Shown here in pieces: positions 27,643-36,220 of a DNA stretch of 64,000 bases. This DNA is from DASZQY01 sp963843565 (GTDB taxonomy: Bacteria > Pseudomonadota > Alphaproteobacteria > Rhizobiales > Kaistiaceae): the NCBI GenBank assembly GCA_963843565.1, contig CAWJKY010000004.1:449942-513941 (forward strand). Direction: 5' to 3'. The notes under the pieces were generated by a model. That model was given only the letters and a program-made list of their open reading frames with translations, ran no database searches and was not told the DNA's origin. Within the stretch, counting starts at the first letter, position 1, and every line of letters starts with the position of its first letter. The translations under genes and the position numbers were made by a program.

Positions 27643-28608
27643 CTATTTCCCCAGCGCCGGCACGATGCGGGTGCAGGCCTCGACCAGCCCCTCCACGGCG
27701 GTGATCGACTTGTCGAACATGGCGCGTTCCGGCTTGGCGAGGTCGATCTCGATGACCCGCTCGACGCCCTTGGCGCCGATGATCGCCGGCACGCCGATAT
27801 AGCGGTCGCGCACGCCGTATTCGCCCTTCAGGCAGACCGCGCACGGCAGCACGCGCTTCTGGTCCCGGAGGTAGCTCTCCGCCATGGCAATCGCCGAATG
27901 AGCGGGCGCGTAGAAGGCCGAGCCGGTCTTGAGCAGGCCGACGATCTCGGCGCCGCCGTCGCGGGTCCGCTGGACGATTTCCTCAAGCCGCTGCTTGGTG
28001 GTCCAGCCCATCTGGATAAGGTCGGGGAGCGGGATGCCGGCAACCGTCGAATAGCGCGTCAGCGGCACCATGGTGTCGCCGTGGCCGCCGAGCACGAAGG
28101 CGGTGACGTCCTCCACCGACACGTCGAACTCGGTGGCGAGGAAATAGCGGAAGCGGGCCGAATCGAGCACGCCGGCCATGCCGACGACCATGTCCTTGGG
28201 CAGCCCGGAGAACTTCTGCAGAGCCCACACCATGGCGTCGAGCGGATTGGTGATGCAGATGACGAACGCCTTGGGGGCGTATTTCTTGAGGCCGGCGCCG
28301 ACCTGCTCCATGACCTTGAGGTTGATCTCGAGAAGGTCGTCGCGGCTCATGCCGGGCTTGCGCGGGCTGCCGGCGGTGACGATGGCGACGTCGGCGCCCT
28401 TGATGGCGGCATAGGCCGAGGTGCCGACGAAGCGGGCGTTGAAGCCGGCGACCGGCGAAGCCTCGGCAATGTCGAGCGATTTGCCGTCCGGGATGCCTTC
28501 GACGACGTCGAACATGACGACGTCGCCGAGCTCCTTGAGGCCGACGAGATGGGCCAGCGTGCCGCCGATCTGGCCGGCTCCGATCAATGCGATCCGTGGG
28601 CGCGCCAT
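27643..28608 (-). CDS. mdh: Malate dehydrogenase
   Basis: NAD-dependent, lactate-dehydrogenase-like malate dehydrogenase, 321 residues. The start MARPRIALIGAGQIGGTLAH has the GxGxxG fold; IVTAGSPRKPGMSRDDLLEI carries the substrate-binding arginine and GGHGDTMVPLTRYSTV the catalytic histidine. ATG 28608 is the family start. It heads the TCA gene run, so the promoter is expected in 28609-28723. Confidence 0.97.
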   Translation of the reverse strand: MARPRIALIGAGQIGGTLAHLVGLKELGDVVMFDVVEGIPDGKSLDIAEASPVAGFNARFVGTSAYAAIKGADVAIVTAGSPRKPGMSRDDLLEINLKVMEQVGAGLKKYAPKAFVICITNPLDAMVWALQKFSGLPKDMVVGMAGVLDSARFRYFLATEFDVSVEDVTAFVLGGHGDTMVPLTRYSTVAGIPLPDLIQMGWTTKQRLEEIVQRTRDGGAEIVGLLKTGSAFYAPAHSAIAMAESYLRDQKRVLPCAVCLKGEYGVRDRYIGVPAIIGAKGVERVIEIDLAKPERAMFDKSITAVEGLVEACTRIVPALGK

Positions 28609-28723
28609 GGCGGGATTTCCTCGCGACAAGGTTGGTCTGATCGGCCGGAAACGGCCGGTCCGGTTGACTAACCCTAATGATGTTGCCGCGCAAGCGGCGG
28701 GGTCGGCGCGCGGCGAAACGCCG

Positions 28724-29101
28724 TCAGGCAGCGTCGCTGCGCGCCGGGCGAATCAGAACGTCAGCCGAGATTCCAAGCCCCTCGTGCAGCCGACGGATCA
28801 TGGCGATCGACAGGCCCCTGCGGCGATTGAGGATTTCGGCGACCCTGGTGCGTGTGCCGATGAGTGGTTCGAGATCCTTGCGGCTCAGGCCCTGCTGCTC
28901 CATGCGAAACTTGATGGCCTCGACCGGGTCGGGCGGGTCCATCGGCTCATGCTCGGCTTCATAGGCATCGATCAGGGTCGCCAGCACTTCGAGGCGATCG
29001 CCTGCCGGCGTGCCGAGTTTGGCGCCCCAGAGCTTTTCGACATCCGCGAGGGCGCGTTCGTAATCCTTCCGCGTGCGGATCGGCCTGATGTCAGTTGCCA
29101 T
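28724..29101 (-). CDS. higA: HigA-type antitoxin (HTH), probably orphaned
   Basis: A 125-residue protein of the COG5499 type: an N-terminal part (TRKDYERALADVEKLWGA, ...LATLIDAYEAEHEPMDPPDP) and a C-terminal helix-turn-helix (IKFRMEQQGLSRKDLEPLIG, RVAEILNRRRGLS). HigA normally binds HigB and represses its own operon. Its ATG overlaps the last codons of the upstream higB remnant, the usual toxin-first order. Because the toxin lacks its first third, HigA may survive as a regulator or simply be decaying. Confidence 0.88.
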   Translation of the reverse strand: MATDIRPIRTRKDYERALADVEKLWGAKLGTPAGDRLEVLATLIDAYEAEHEPMDPPDPVEAIKFRMEQQGLSRKDLEPLIGTRTRVAEILNRRRGLSIAMIRRLHEGLGISADVLIRPARSDAA

Positions 29102-29290
29102 GCTTCACCTTTGCCACGTCGATACGATCGTATGCCCGGTGATCGCCAATCCACTTGATCCAGACGATCCCTTTCTCGAAATCAACCGCAACCACCAACC
29201 GATACGCATTGCCCTTGAGATTGAAAACGATCCGTTCCGCGTTGATGACACTGGCGGTCGCGTACCGTCGCCTGATGTCGGCGGTGCTAG
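29091..29290 (-). pseudogene. higB: HigB-type toxin, 5'-truncated
   Basis: About 65 codons, TADIRRRYATASVINAERIV, FNLKGNAYRLVVAV, DFEKGIVWIKWIGDHRAYDR, IDVAKVKHGN, match the C-terminal two thirds of RelE/HigB mRNA interferases (usually about 100 residues). No start codon remains: the frame meets the 3' end of zapE (stop at 29287) where the first 35-40 residues should be. The TGA (29091-29093) overlaps the higA start. A deletion joining zapE and higB is the simplest explanation. Confidence 0.82.
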
Positions 29291-30414
29291 CGCGCCCCGT
29301 GCGGGGCGGCGAGGTAGGGCGCCGAGCGCATCTCGGTCAGCCGCGAGACGGTGCGCCGGAAGGCGAACGCCTCCTCGCCGCCGCGCGCGGCATAGAGCGC
29401 CGCGGGCTCGGCCGCCGCCGACGCGATCAGCTTGACGCGAAGATCGTAGAACGTGTCGACCATGAGGATGAACCGGCGCGCCACGTCGCGCCGCTCCGGC
29501 GCGATCACCGCGATGTCGTCGACGAAGACGGTGTCGTAGGCCCGCGCGATCTGGAGGTAGTCGTGGGCGCCGAGCGGCGCCTCGCAGAGATCGGCGAAGG
29601 CGAAACGGGCGATTCCCTCGGCGGAGCGCGGCACGGCGATGTCGCGGCCTCGTGTCCTGAGCGTCGCCGGACGCCCGGGATCGTCCCCGGCAAGGCGCCG
29701 CCACAAGCGGTCGAGCGCGGCGTGCGCCGCCGCCCCCAGCGGCGTCACGTAGACGTCCGAACCGGCGAGGCGCGCCAGCCGATAGTCGGTGGGTGTCTCG
29801 AGATGCACGACGGTCACGCGGCTCTTCAGCACATCGATGAAGGGAAGGAAGAGGCCGCGGTTGAGGCCGTTCCGGTAGAGGCCCTCGGGCGCCACGTTCG
29901 ACGTCGCCACCAGCACGAGGCCGCGGTCGAACAGCGCCGAGAACAGCCGCGCCAGGATCATCGCATCGGCGATGTCGGTGACCTGAAATTCGTCGAGGCA
30001 GAGGAGCCTGGTCTCGCGCGCCACATCGGCGGCGACCGGCGCGATCGGATCGCCGCCATTGCCGCCGGTGCGGGCCGCATGGATGCGATCCTGGATGTCG
30101 CTCATGAAGGCGTCGAAGTGAACGCGCCGCTTGCGGGGCACCGACACCGCGGCGAAGAAGGCATCCATGAGCATGGTCTTGCCGCGCCCGACCTCGCCGT
30201 CGATGTAGAGACCGGCGGGCGACGCACGCGCGCGGCCGGCGAAGCGCTTGAGGAGGCCGGCGCGGCCGCCCGCCTTCAGATCGGCGGCGAGACGATCGAG
30301 GTGCGCGACGACAGCGCGCTGCTGGACGTCTTCGCTGATCGCGCCGGAAGCGACCATCGCCGCGTAGCGGTCGGCCACCGACCCCGCGCCGCGCCGGGCG
30401 TGTCGCGGCGTCAT
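29287..30414 (-). CDS. zapE: Cell division protein ZapE (AFG1-like ATPase)
   Basis: An AAA-type ATPase, 375 residues, linked in E. coli to FtsZ-ring stability and related to mitochondrial Afg1. Walker A is GEVGRGKT (73-80), Walker B LLCLDEFQVTDIADAM, sensor region VLVATSNVAPEGLYRNGLNR, and a C-terminal ERRDVARRFILMVDTFYDLR. ATG 30414 gives the family start; the 5' frame extension is antisense-like. Its 3' end touches the truncated higB. Confidence 0.93.
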   Translation of the reverse strand: MTPRHARRGAGSVADRYAAMVASGAISEDVQQRAVVAHLDRLAADLKAGGRAGLLKRFAGRARASPAGLYIDGEVGRGKTMLMDAFFAAVSVPRKRRVHFDAFMSDIQDRIHAARTGGNGGDPIAPVAADVARETRLLCLDEFQVTDIADAMILARLFSALFDRGLVLVATSNVAPEGLYRNGLNRGLFLPFIDVLKSRVTVVHLETPTDYRLARLAGSDVYVTPLGAAAHAALDRLWRRLAGDDPGRPATLRTRGRDIAVPRSAEGIARFAFADLCEAPLGAHDYLQIARAYDTVFVDDIAVIAPERRDVARRFILMVDTFYDLRVKLIASAAAEPAALYAARGGEEAFAFRRTVSRLTEMRSAPYLAAPHGAR

Positions 30415-30430
30415 GCGTGCGGCGCGAAGC

Positions 30431-30997
30431 TCAGCGGAAGAAGGAGATGGCTTGTCCGTTGGCCTGGCCGTCGAAGCGGTTGTTGCCGGAAGACGAAAGC
30501 GTGGCGATCGGCGAGCCGCCCTGGCCGGCGAGCGTGACCTGACCATTCTGCAGGTTCCACGCCTGGATCGACTTCAGCGTCGGGTCGGTACAGCCGCGCG
30601 TCGAGGCCCGGTAGCCGCCCGTCCAGCTGGTCAGCGTCATGAACAGCTGGCAGGAGTCGCTGCCCGAGGCGATCGTCCAGCCGCCGAGGAGGTCGGTGCG
30701 GCCGAGATTGCCGCCAGCGCCGACCGCAGCGGTCTGCGAGCCAGCCGGGGGCGCCAGCGACTGATCGCCACCCGCCGTGCCGGCATCAGTGACGTCGCCG
30801 GTGCTGCCATCGACGGTGGTGCCGCCCGGCGGGCCGATATCGGTGCTGTCCACCGGGCCGACGGCGGTCGCCGAGGGCAGCATGTCAGGGGAGGTCGTGC
30901 TGTTCTTCTTCCACGGCATGCTGATGGAGCCGATCGAACCGCACCCGGCAAGCGCAACCGCCAGCGCCACAACCGGCACCACAATTCTCAACCCCAT
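30431..30997 (-). CDS. Lipoprotein with AprI/Inh-type protease-inhibitor domain
   Basis: A 188-residue lipoprotein: signal MGLRIVVPVVALAVALAGCG with a lipobox ending at the first Cys (residue 19), a Ser/Thr/Gly/Pro-rich linker of about 70 residues, then a small beta domain LGGWTIASGSDSCQLFMTLT ... YRASTRGC ... IQAWNLQNGQVTLAGQGG. This matches the AprI/Inh metalloprotease-inhibitor barrel with its conserved disulfide, found in outer-membrane lipoproteins of Hyphomicrobiales. It is 16 bp upstream of zapE and may share its transcript. Inhibition of a protease is inferred from family only. Confidence 0.85.
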   Translation of the reverse strand: MGLRIVVPVVALAVALAGCGSIGSISMPWKKNSTTSPDMLPSATAVGPVDSTDIGPPGGTTVDGSTGDVTDAGTAGGDQSLAPPAGSQTAAVGAGGNLGRTDLLGGWTIASGSDSCQLFMTLTSWTGGYRASTRGCTDPTLKSIQAWNLQNGQVTLAGQGGSPIATLSSSGNNRFDGQANGQAISFFR

Positions 30998-31094
30998 CAA
31001 CCCGTCCTTCTTGCGTTTTCGAGACCGCGCGCCGCGAATCGTCTTTAGACCGCAATTGTAGCGGGTTTCGGGCAAGGTTCCGCCAGACGGCACG

Positions 31095-31877
31095 CTAGAC
31101 CCGCCGTTCGACCATCATCTTCTTGACCTCGGCGATGGCTTTCGCCGGGTTGAGGCCCTTGGGGCAGGTCTGCGCGCAGTTCATGATCGTATGGCAGCGG
31201 TAGAGGCGGAACGGGTCCTCGAGGTCGTCGAGCCGCTCGCCGGTCGCCTCGTCGCGCGAATCGATCAGCCACCGGTAGGCCTGCAGCAGGACCGCCGGGC
31301 CGAGATAGCGTTCGCCGTTCCACCAGTACGACGGGCACGAGGCCGAGCAGCAGGCGCACAGGATGCACTCATAGAGCCCGTCGAGCTTGACGCGGTCGTC
31401 GTGGCTCTGTTGCCACTCCTTTTCCGGCTGCGGCGTCTCCGTCTTGAGCCACGGCTCGACGGAGCGGTGCTGCGCGTAGAAGGTCGTGAGGTCCGGAACG
31501 AGGTCCTTGATCACCGGCAGGTGGGGCAGCGGATAGATCTTCACCGGGCCGCGGATGTCGTCGATCGCCTTGGTGCAGGCGAGCGTGTTGGAACCGTCGA
31601 CGTTCATCGCGCACGACCCGCACACGCCCTCCCGGCACGACCGGCGGAAGGTCAGCGTCGGATCGACGGTGTTCTTGATCCAGATGAGACCGTCGAGGAC
31701 CATCGGCGCGATGGCGCCACGATCGACGAAATACACGTCGAGGCGCGGATTGTCCGGCGCGTCGGGATCGAAGCGGTAGATACGGAACTCAACCAGGCGG
31801 CCCTTGGGCGACGCGGGCTTCGGCCACGTCTTGCCTTTGCCGACCTTCGAGTTCTTGGGAAGCGTGAATTCAACCAT
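31095..31877 (-). CDS. sdhB: Succinate dehydrogenase iron-sulfur subunit
   Basis: The 260-residue Fe-S subunit of complex II. It has the plant-type [2Fe-2S] cysteines (CREGVCGSCAMNVDG...LAC) and the CxxCxxCxxxCP clusters CILCACCSASCPSYWW, CHTIMNCAQTCPKGLNP for the [3Fe-4S] and [4Fe-4S] centres. In most relatives sdhB directly follows sdhA; here it lies 1.6 kb downstream with two other genes between. Confidence 0.97.
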   Translation of the reverse strand: MVEFTLPKNSKVGKGKTWPKPASPKGRLVEFRIYRFDPDAPDNPRLDVYFVDRGAIAPMVLDGLIWIKNTVDPTLTFRRSCREGVCGSCAMNVDGSNTLACTKAIDDIRGPVKIYPLPHLPVIKDLVPDLTTFYAQHRSVEPWLKTETPQPEKEWQQSHDDRVKLDGLYECILCACCSASCPSYWWNGERYLGPAVLLQAYRWLIDSRDEATGERLDDLEDPFRLYRCHTIMNCAQTCPKGLNPAKAIAEVKKMMVERRV

Positions 31878-31902
31878 GGTCCTGCCCCCGTCGCGTGGAC
31901 GG

Positions 31903-32634
31903 CTACTTCTCCCGCTTGCCCACCGGTGTGACGAGTGGCGCCCGCATGGGGCGCTTTTCGATCACGATCAGCGCCGGGTAGAAATGCATGCCGTGGGCGA
32001 ATTTTGCAAATGCGTCCGGTTGGTCTTCAACACCCTCGCGCCAGAACCACGCATTCATCTCGTCGATCAGGCCCTTCGTGAACTCGACGAACGTACCCGG
32101 TTCACCTACCCCGCCATTGTACTCCGGTTTCCAGTACGACGAACACGTATCCTCGCAGGCGTAGACGCCGTTCTCGCGGATATGCGGGAAAAGCGTTCGA
32201 AAACTGGTGATCTGGTGGTCGAACTGATGGCTGCCGTCGTCGATGAGGACATCGAAGGGGCCGAATTCCGCGGCGACGGCTTCCAGAAACGCCGGATCCG
32301 CCTGGCTACCGATGCGCACGGAGATGCCTTCGCGCTCGAATCGCTTGCACTCCGGATCGATATCGATTCCGACGATCCGCGCTCCCTTCCCGAAATACTG
32401 CTGCCAGAGCTCCAACGACCCGCCCGCCTGGATGCCGATCTCAAGGATGGACGGAGCTTGATCGCGATAGGCACCGAGGTGCCAGTCGTAGATCTCGTAG
32501 TAGTGCTCCCACTTGTTGACGACGTGGCCGGAATGGGTGGCCACCAGTCGGTCGAGGTCGGAGCGCGCATTGATCAGCGCGCCGACCCGCCGCGGCCCCT
32601 TCAACGTGCGGCTTTTCATCCCGCGCATCATCAT
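31903..32634 (-). CDS. Class I SAM-dependent methyltransferase
   Basis: A 243-residue protein with a Rossmann methyltransferase core: motif I LEIGIQAGGSLELWQQYFG, acidic strand IVGIDIDPECK, and DVLIDDGSHQFDHQITSFRT, which resembles the MycE/TylF-type O-methyltransferase layout (Asp-rich metal/catalytic region). It is then followed by YACEDTCSSYWKPEYNGG. Substrate unknown. ATG 32634 is preceded by GGAGGG. Located between DUF3052 and sdhB, separating the sdh genes. Confidence 0.8.
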   Translation of the reverse strand: MMMRGMKSRTLKGPRRVGALINARSDLDRLVATHSGHVVNKWEHYYEIYDWHLGAYRDQAPSILEIGIQAGGSLELWQQYFGKGARIVGIDIDPECKRFEREGISVRIGSQADPAFLEAVAAEFGPFDVLIDDGSHQFDHQITSFRTLFPHIRENGVYACEDTCSSYWKPEYNGGVGEPGTFVEFTKGLIDEMNAWFWREGVEDQPDAFAKFAHGMHFYPALIVIEKRPMRAPLVTPVGKREK

Positions 32635-32704
32635 CGCCGCGCCCTCCTGCGCTCAACCAAAGCCCGGACCGGGCGTACCCGGTCCATCGTGACGAGGAGG
32701 ACTT

Positions 32705-33148
32705 CTAGCGGCGATCGACGCGGATGACGAGCTTGAGGCCCGACCACGTATCGTCGACGGCCGCGACCTTGACGTCGACCAGATCGAGCTTCAGCGCCTC
32801 GGCGCGCACCACGTCCTCGGTCACGTCGGTCGCCACCTTCGCCGCCTTCTTCGGCCACGAAATCCAGATCATGCCGTCGGAGTTCAGATACTTGCGCAGC
32901 TTCGGCAGGCCGGCGGCGAGTTCGGCCCGGCTCTTGGTGAAGGCGTGGATGGTGTCGTAGGTGGCCGGACCGATCGGCCGCGACCAGTCGCCACGCTTGG
33001 CGACCTTGCCGAAATCCACCGTTCCCGGAAGCGTCGCAAGATTTTGCGGCAAGGCGACGAATGCGATCTTCGAGCCCGGCCTGTAGCCGAGCTTTTCGTG
33101 AAGCGGTTTGACCGAATATCCGGACTGCGAAAGGGTGGCGAGCGCCAT
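32705..33148 (-). CDS. DUF3052 family protein
   Basis: A 147-residue protein typical of DUF3052: GYSVKPLHEKLGYRPGSKIA at the start, then a domain of Rossmann appearance, LRKYLNSDGMIWISWPKKAA, VATDVTEDVVRAEALKLDLVD and DDTWSGLKLVIRV. Function unknown. ATG 33148 is selected on family length; a GTG 18 bases upstream is possible. The GC is normal. Upstream lies a 356-bp AT-richer gap to sdhA. Confidence 0.85.
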   Translation of the reverse strand: MALATLSQSGYSVKPLHEKLGYRPGSKIAFVALPQNLATLPGTVDFGKVAKRGDWSRPIGPATYDTIHAFTKSRAELAAGLPKLRKYLNSDGMIWISWPKKAAKVATDVTEDVVRAEALKLDLVDVKVAAVDDTWSGLKLVIRVDRR

Positions 33149-33504
33149 CGTCGTGAACTTTTGCACCTTGAACAGAACAGCCCGTGCCTCGGGGGAGGCA
33201 CAAGCCGGAACGAAACGGGCAGGGTCGGTAACAAACCGCTCTAAGGCTCGGATATCGCTCACGTATCCCAGCCGTCTCGGGCCACCTAATAGATAGGGCA
33301 AATTGGCAACAGCGTCATGTTTTTTCGCGGCAGGCGCTCAATAACAGCTAACAATAGTGGATGAACAGTGGAGGCCGTCACCTAAAGCATTGAAATAAAA
33401 TGGATTTTTACGTCAAGCGGGAAATCGCGCCGGGCCGCTCGCGACGCGCGAAGCCAACGCACTGAAACCACTGGAGAAATCCGGAGCAGGCGCCCGGGAC
33501 GTCC
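33149..33504. other. Intergenic gap between sdhA and the DUF3052 gene
   Basis: About 356 bp without a convincing gene; 33300-33415 is markedly AT-richer than its surroundings and probably contains the end of the sdhA transcript and a promoter for the genes below. No repeat or strong hairpin seen. Confidence 0.4.
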
Positions 33505-35322
33505 TCAGTACACCCGGGCCTTGGGCTCGATGTAGTTGACGTCGTTGGTGAGCGTGAAGGCGTGCACCGGCCGGTCGTCGAGGGTGACGGTCTTGCTGGC
33601 GGCGTCGATCGACGCCAGCGTGTGCTTCATCCAGTTCTTGTCGTCGCGGTCCGGATAGTCCTCGCGGGCATGCGCCCCGCGCGACTCGGTCCGGTTGAGG
33701 GCAGAATCCATGGCGACCACCGCCTGGACGATCATGTTCTCGAACTCGAGCGTCTCGATGAGGTCGGTGTTCCAGATCAGCGAACGGTCGGTGACGCGAA
33801 TGTCGTCGGCGCCGGCCCACAGCTGGTGGATGCGCTCGTGGCCCTCGGTGAGCACCTCGCCGGTACGGAAGACCGCGCAGTTGTCCTGCATGACCTTCTG
33901 CATGGAGCGCCGCAGTTCGGCGGTCGACGTGCCGCCGCTGGCGCGGCGGTAGCGGTCGAGCCGGGCAACCGCGGCATCGCCGGCATCCTTGCGGAGCTCG
34001 CGCTGATTGCCCTTTTCGATGGTCTCGGCGGCGCGCTTCGCCGCCGCCCGCCCAAACACGACCAGATCGATCAGCGAGTTGGAGCCGAGGCGGTTGGCGC
34101 CATGCACCGACACGCAAGCGCCCTCGCCGATCGCCATCAGCCCGGGAACCACGGTGTCCGGGTTGCCGTCGACCTTGGTCAGCACCTCGCCGCGATAGTT
34201 CGAGGGGATGCCGCCCATGTTGTAGTGGACCGTCGGCAGCACCGGAATCGGCTCGCGGGTCACGTCGACGCCGGCGAAGATGCGCGCCAGGTCGCCGATG
34301 CCCGGCAGGCGCTCGTGGATCACCGCCGGATCGAGGTGGGCCAGGTGCAGGAAGATGTGGTCCTTGTGCTCGCCGACGCCGCGGCCCTCGCGAATCTCGA
34401 TCGTCATGGCGCGCGAGACCACGTCGCGCGAGGCAAGGTCCTTGGCGTGCGGGGCGTAGCGCTCCATGAAGCGCTCGCCCTCCGAATTGGTGAGATAGCC
34501 GCCCTCGCCGCGCACGCCTTCCGTGATCAGCACGCCGGCGCCGTAGACCCCGGTCGGGTGGAACTGGATGAACTCCATGTCCTGAAGCGGCAGGCCGGCC
34601 CTCAGCACCATGCCGTTGCCGTCGCCGGTCTGGGTGTGGGCGCCGGTGCAGGTCTGGAAGATGCGGCCGTAGCCGCCGGTGGCGAGGATCGTCTTCTGGG
34701 CGCGGAAGCGATGCAGCGTGCCGTCTTCCATCGAGAGCGCCACGATCCCGCGGCACTCGCCCTCCTCCATGATCAGGTCGAGGGCGAAGTACTCGACGAA
34801 GAACTCGCAGGCGTGGCGGAGCGACTGGCCGTAGAGCGTGTGCAGCATGGCGTGGCCGGTGCGGTCAGCCGCCGCGCAGGTGCGCTGCGCCGTGCCCTCG
34901 CCGTAGTGGGTGGTCATGCCGCCGAACGGGCGCTGGTAGATCTTGCCGTCCTCGGTGCGCGAGAACGGCAGCCCGTAGTGTTCGAGCTCGTAGACAGCGG
35001 CCGGCGCCTCGCGACACAGGTACTCGATGGCGTCCTGATCGCCGAGCCAGTCGGAGCCCTTGACCGTGTCGTACATGTGCCAGCGCCAGTCATCCTCGCC
35101 CATGTTGCCGAGCGAGGCGGCGATGCCGCCCTGGGCGGAAACGGTGTGGGAACGGGTCGGGAAGACCTTGGTGACGCAGGCGGTTTTCAGCCCCGCCTCG
35201 GCGCAGCCCAGCGCGGCGCGCAAACCCGAGCCGCCGGCGCCCACCACCACCACGTCGAAGGTGTGGTCGATGAAGGCATAGGCCCGTCCGTTGACCCCCG
35301 GCGCGCCGTTGACCTCAGCCAT
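33505..35322 (-). CDS. sdhA: Succinate dehydrogenase flavoprotein subunit
   Basis: A 605-residue FAD subunit. FDVVVVGAGGSGLRAALGCA binds FAD, the covalent FAD histidine is H59 in TRSHTVSAQGG, HYGEGTAQRTCAAADRTGHA and the substrate region ...PTGVYGAGVLITEGVRGEGG follow. The ATG at 35322 overlaps the sdhD stop (TGATG). Oxidises succinate at the cytoplasmic face and passes electrons to SdhB. Confidence 0.98.
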   Translation of the reverse strand: MAEVNGAPGVNGRAYAFIDHTFDVVVVGAGGSGLRAALGCAEAGLKTACVTKVFPTRSHTVSAQGGIAASLGNMGEDDWRWHMYDTVKGSDWLGDQDAIEYLCREAPAAVYELEHYGLPFSRTEDGKIYQRPFGGMTTHYGEGTAQRTCAAADRTGHAMLHTLYGQSLRHACEFFVEYFALDLIMEEGECRGIVALSMEDGTLHRFRAQKTILATGGYGRIFQTCTGAHTQTGDGNGMVLRAGLPLQDMEFIQFHPTGVYGAGVLITEGVRGEGGYLTNSEGERFMERYAPHAKDLASRDVVSRAMTIEIREGRGVGEHKDHIFLHLAHLDPAVIHERLPGIGDLARIFAGVDVTREPIPVLPTVHYNMGGIPSNYRGEVLTKVDGNPDTVVPGLMAIGEGACVSVHGANRLGSNSLIDLVVFGRAAAKRAAETIEKGNQRELRKDAGDAAVARLDRYRRASGGTSTAELRRSMQKVMQDNCAVFRTGEVLTEGHERIHQLWAGADDIRVTDRSLIWNTDLIETLEFENMIVQAVVAMDSALNRTESRGAHAREDYPDRDDKNWMKHTLASIDAASKTVTLDDRPVHAFTLTNDVNYIEPKARVY

Positions 35323-35699
35323 CACAGACCTCCGAACGCGAGCTTGGCGACGGCGAGGATGGCGACCGCTGCAACCGCAAACGAGAACAGGACGCTCGCG
35401 CCGAGCAGCACGATCTTCAGCGCTTCGCCGCTGATGTAGTCTTCCACGATCACCTGCATGCCGAGGTGCATGTGGATCGCCATCGACACGAAGAAGAGGA
35501 TGATCAACGCCGCCACGATGGGCGAGCCGATCACGGCGGCCATCTGGCCATAGCCGGCGTGTACGACGCTGAGCAGCACGCCGATCAAGCTGACGGTGAG
35601 GACCGCGCCGGCGACGCCCGTCAGGCGCTGACGCCAGAAGTGGACGGTGCCGTCGTGGGCCGAGCCGTAGTGGCGGACGCGGTGGAGCGGGGTGGCCAT
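35322..35699 (-). CDS. sdhD: Succinate dehydrogenase membrane anchor subunit
   Basis: A 125-residue membrane protein with three hydrophobic helices (TGVAGAVLTVSLIGVLLSVV, VAALIILFFVSMAIH, IVLLGASVLFSFAVAAVAI). HMHLGMQVIVEDY after helix 2 holds the haem-ligand/quinone-site histidines and the conserved D-Y pair. Start at ATG 35699 (MATPLHRVRHYGSAHDGTVH). It follows sdhC by 4 bp. Confidence 0.95.
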   Translation of the reverse strand: MATPLHRVRHYGSAHDGTVHFWRQRLTGVAGAVLTVSLIGVLLSVVHAGYGQMAAVIGSPIVAALIILFFVSMAIHMHLGMQVIVEDYISGEALKIVLLGASVLFSFAVAAVAILAVAKLAFGGL

Positions 35700-35703
35700 G
35701 GCG

Positions 35704-36102
35704 CTACCGAAGGAAGATCGCCACCGCCCAGACGCCAAGCGTCAGGACGACCGACAGGACGATGTTGGCCCAGGCAATGCGGTTGCGAGCCGGCGCGTCG
35801 AGGGCGTAGCCGAAGTCCCACACGAAATGGCGCAGGCCCCCGAGGAGATGGTGGATGAGCGCCCATGTGTAGCCGAACAGCACGAGCAGGCCGATCGGCG
35901 AGGCGACCACCGCCTGTGCGATTCCAAACGCGTCGGCCCCCATCGCCAGCGCCACCAGCCACGCGGCGAACAGCACCGTGCCGAAGTAGAGCGCCCCGCC
36001 GGTTACCCGGTGGGCGATCGACATGGTCATGGTGATCGGCCAGCGATAGATTTGCAGATGCGGCGAAAGGGGTCGGTTCGCCTTGAGATCGGCGGAGGAC
36101 AT
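35704..36102 (-). CDS. sdhC: Succinate dehydrogenase cytochrome b556 subunit
   Basis: A 132-residue membrane anchor: NRPLSPHLQIYRWPITMTMS, then SIAHRVTGG at the first helix and HHLLGGLRHFVWD between helices two and three, the classical SdhC signature with haem and quinone residues. ATG 36102 is the likely start; ATG 36153 is an alternative adding 17 residues. First gene of sdhCDA. Confidence 0.95.
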   Translation of the reverse strand: MSSADLKANRPLSPHLQIYRWPITMTMSIAHRVTGGALYFGTVLFAAWLVALAMGADAFGIAQAVVASPIGLLVLFGYTWALIHHLLGGLRHFVWDFGYALDAPARNRIAWANIVLSVVLTLGVWAVAIFLR

Positions 36103-36220
36103 TGCCGTCGTCTGAGCCCCGGAAAAAGTGTGAAGAATCCCGGTCGTCGTCATAGCGCCGATGGTGCGGCGCGTCAAAACGCCCGTTCTGCCAATCCCGG
36201 GGCGGCGGAGCACCCCGCGT

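Noticed and set aside
25883..27844. 653-codon minus-strand frame
   Set aside because: Mostly a shifted-frame shadow of sucC; only its last 176 codons (from GTG 26413) form a plausible gene.
29105..29704. 199-codon minus-strand frame over higB and zapE
   Set aside because: Arg/Pro-rich out-of-frame shadow of zapE and of the higB remnant.
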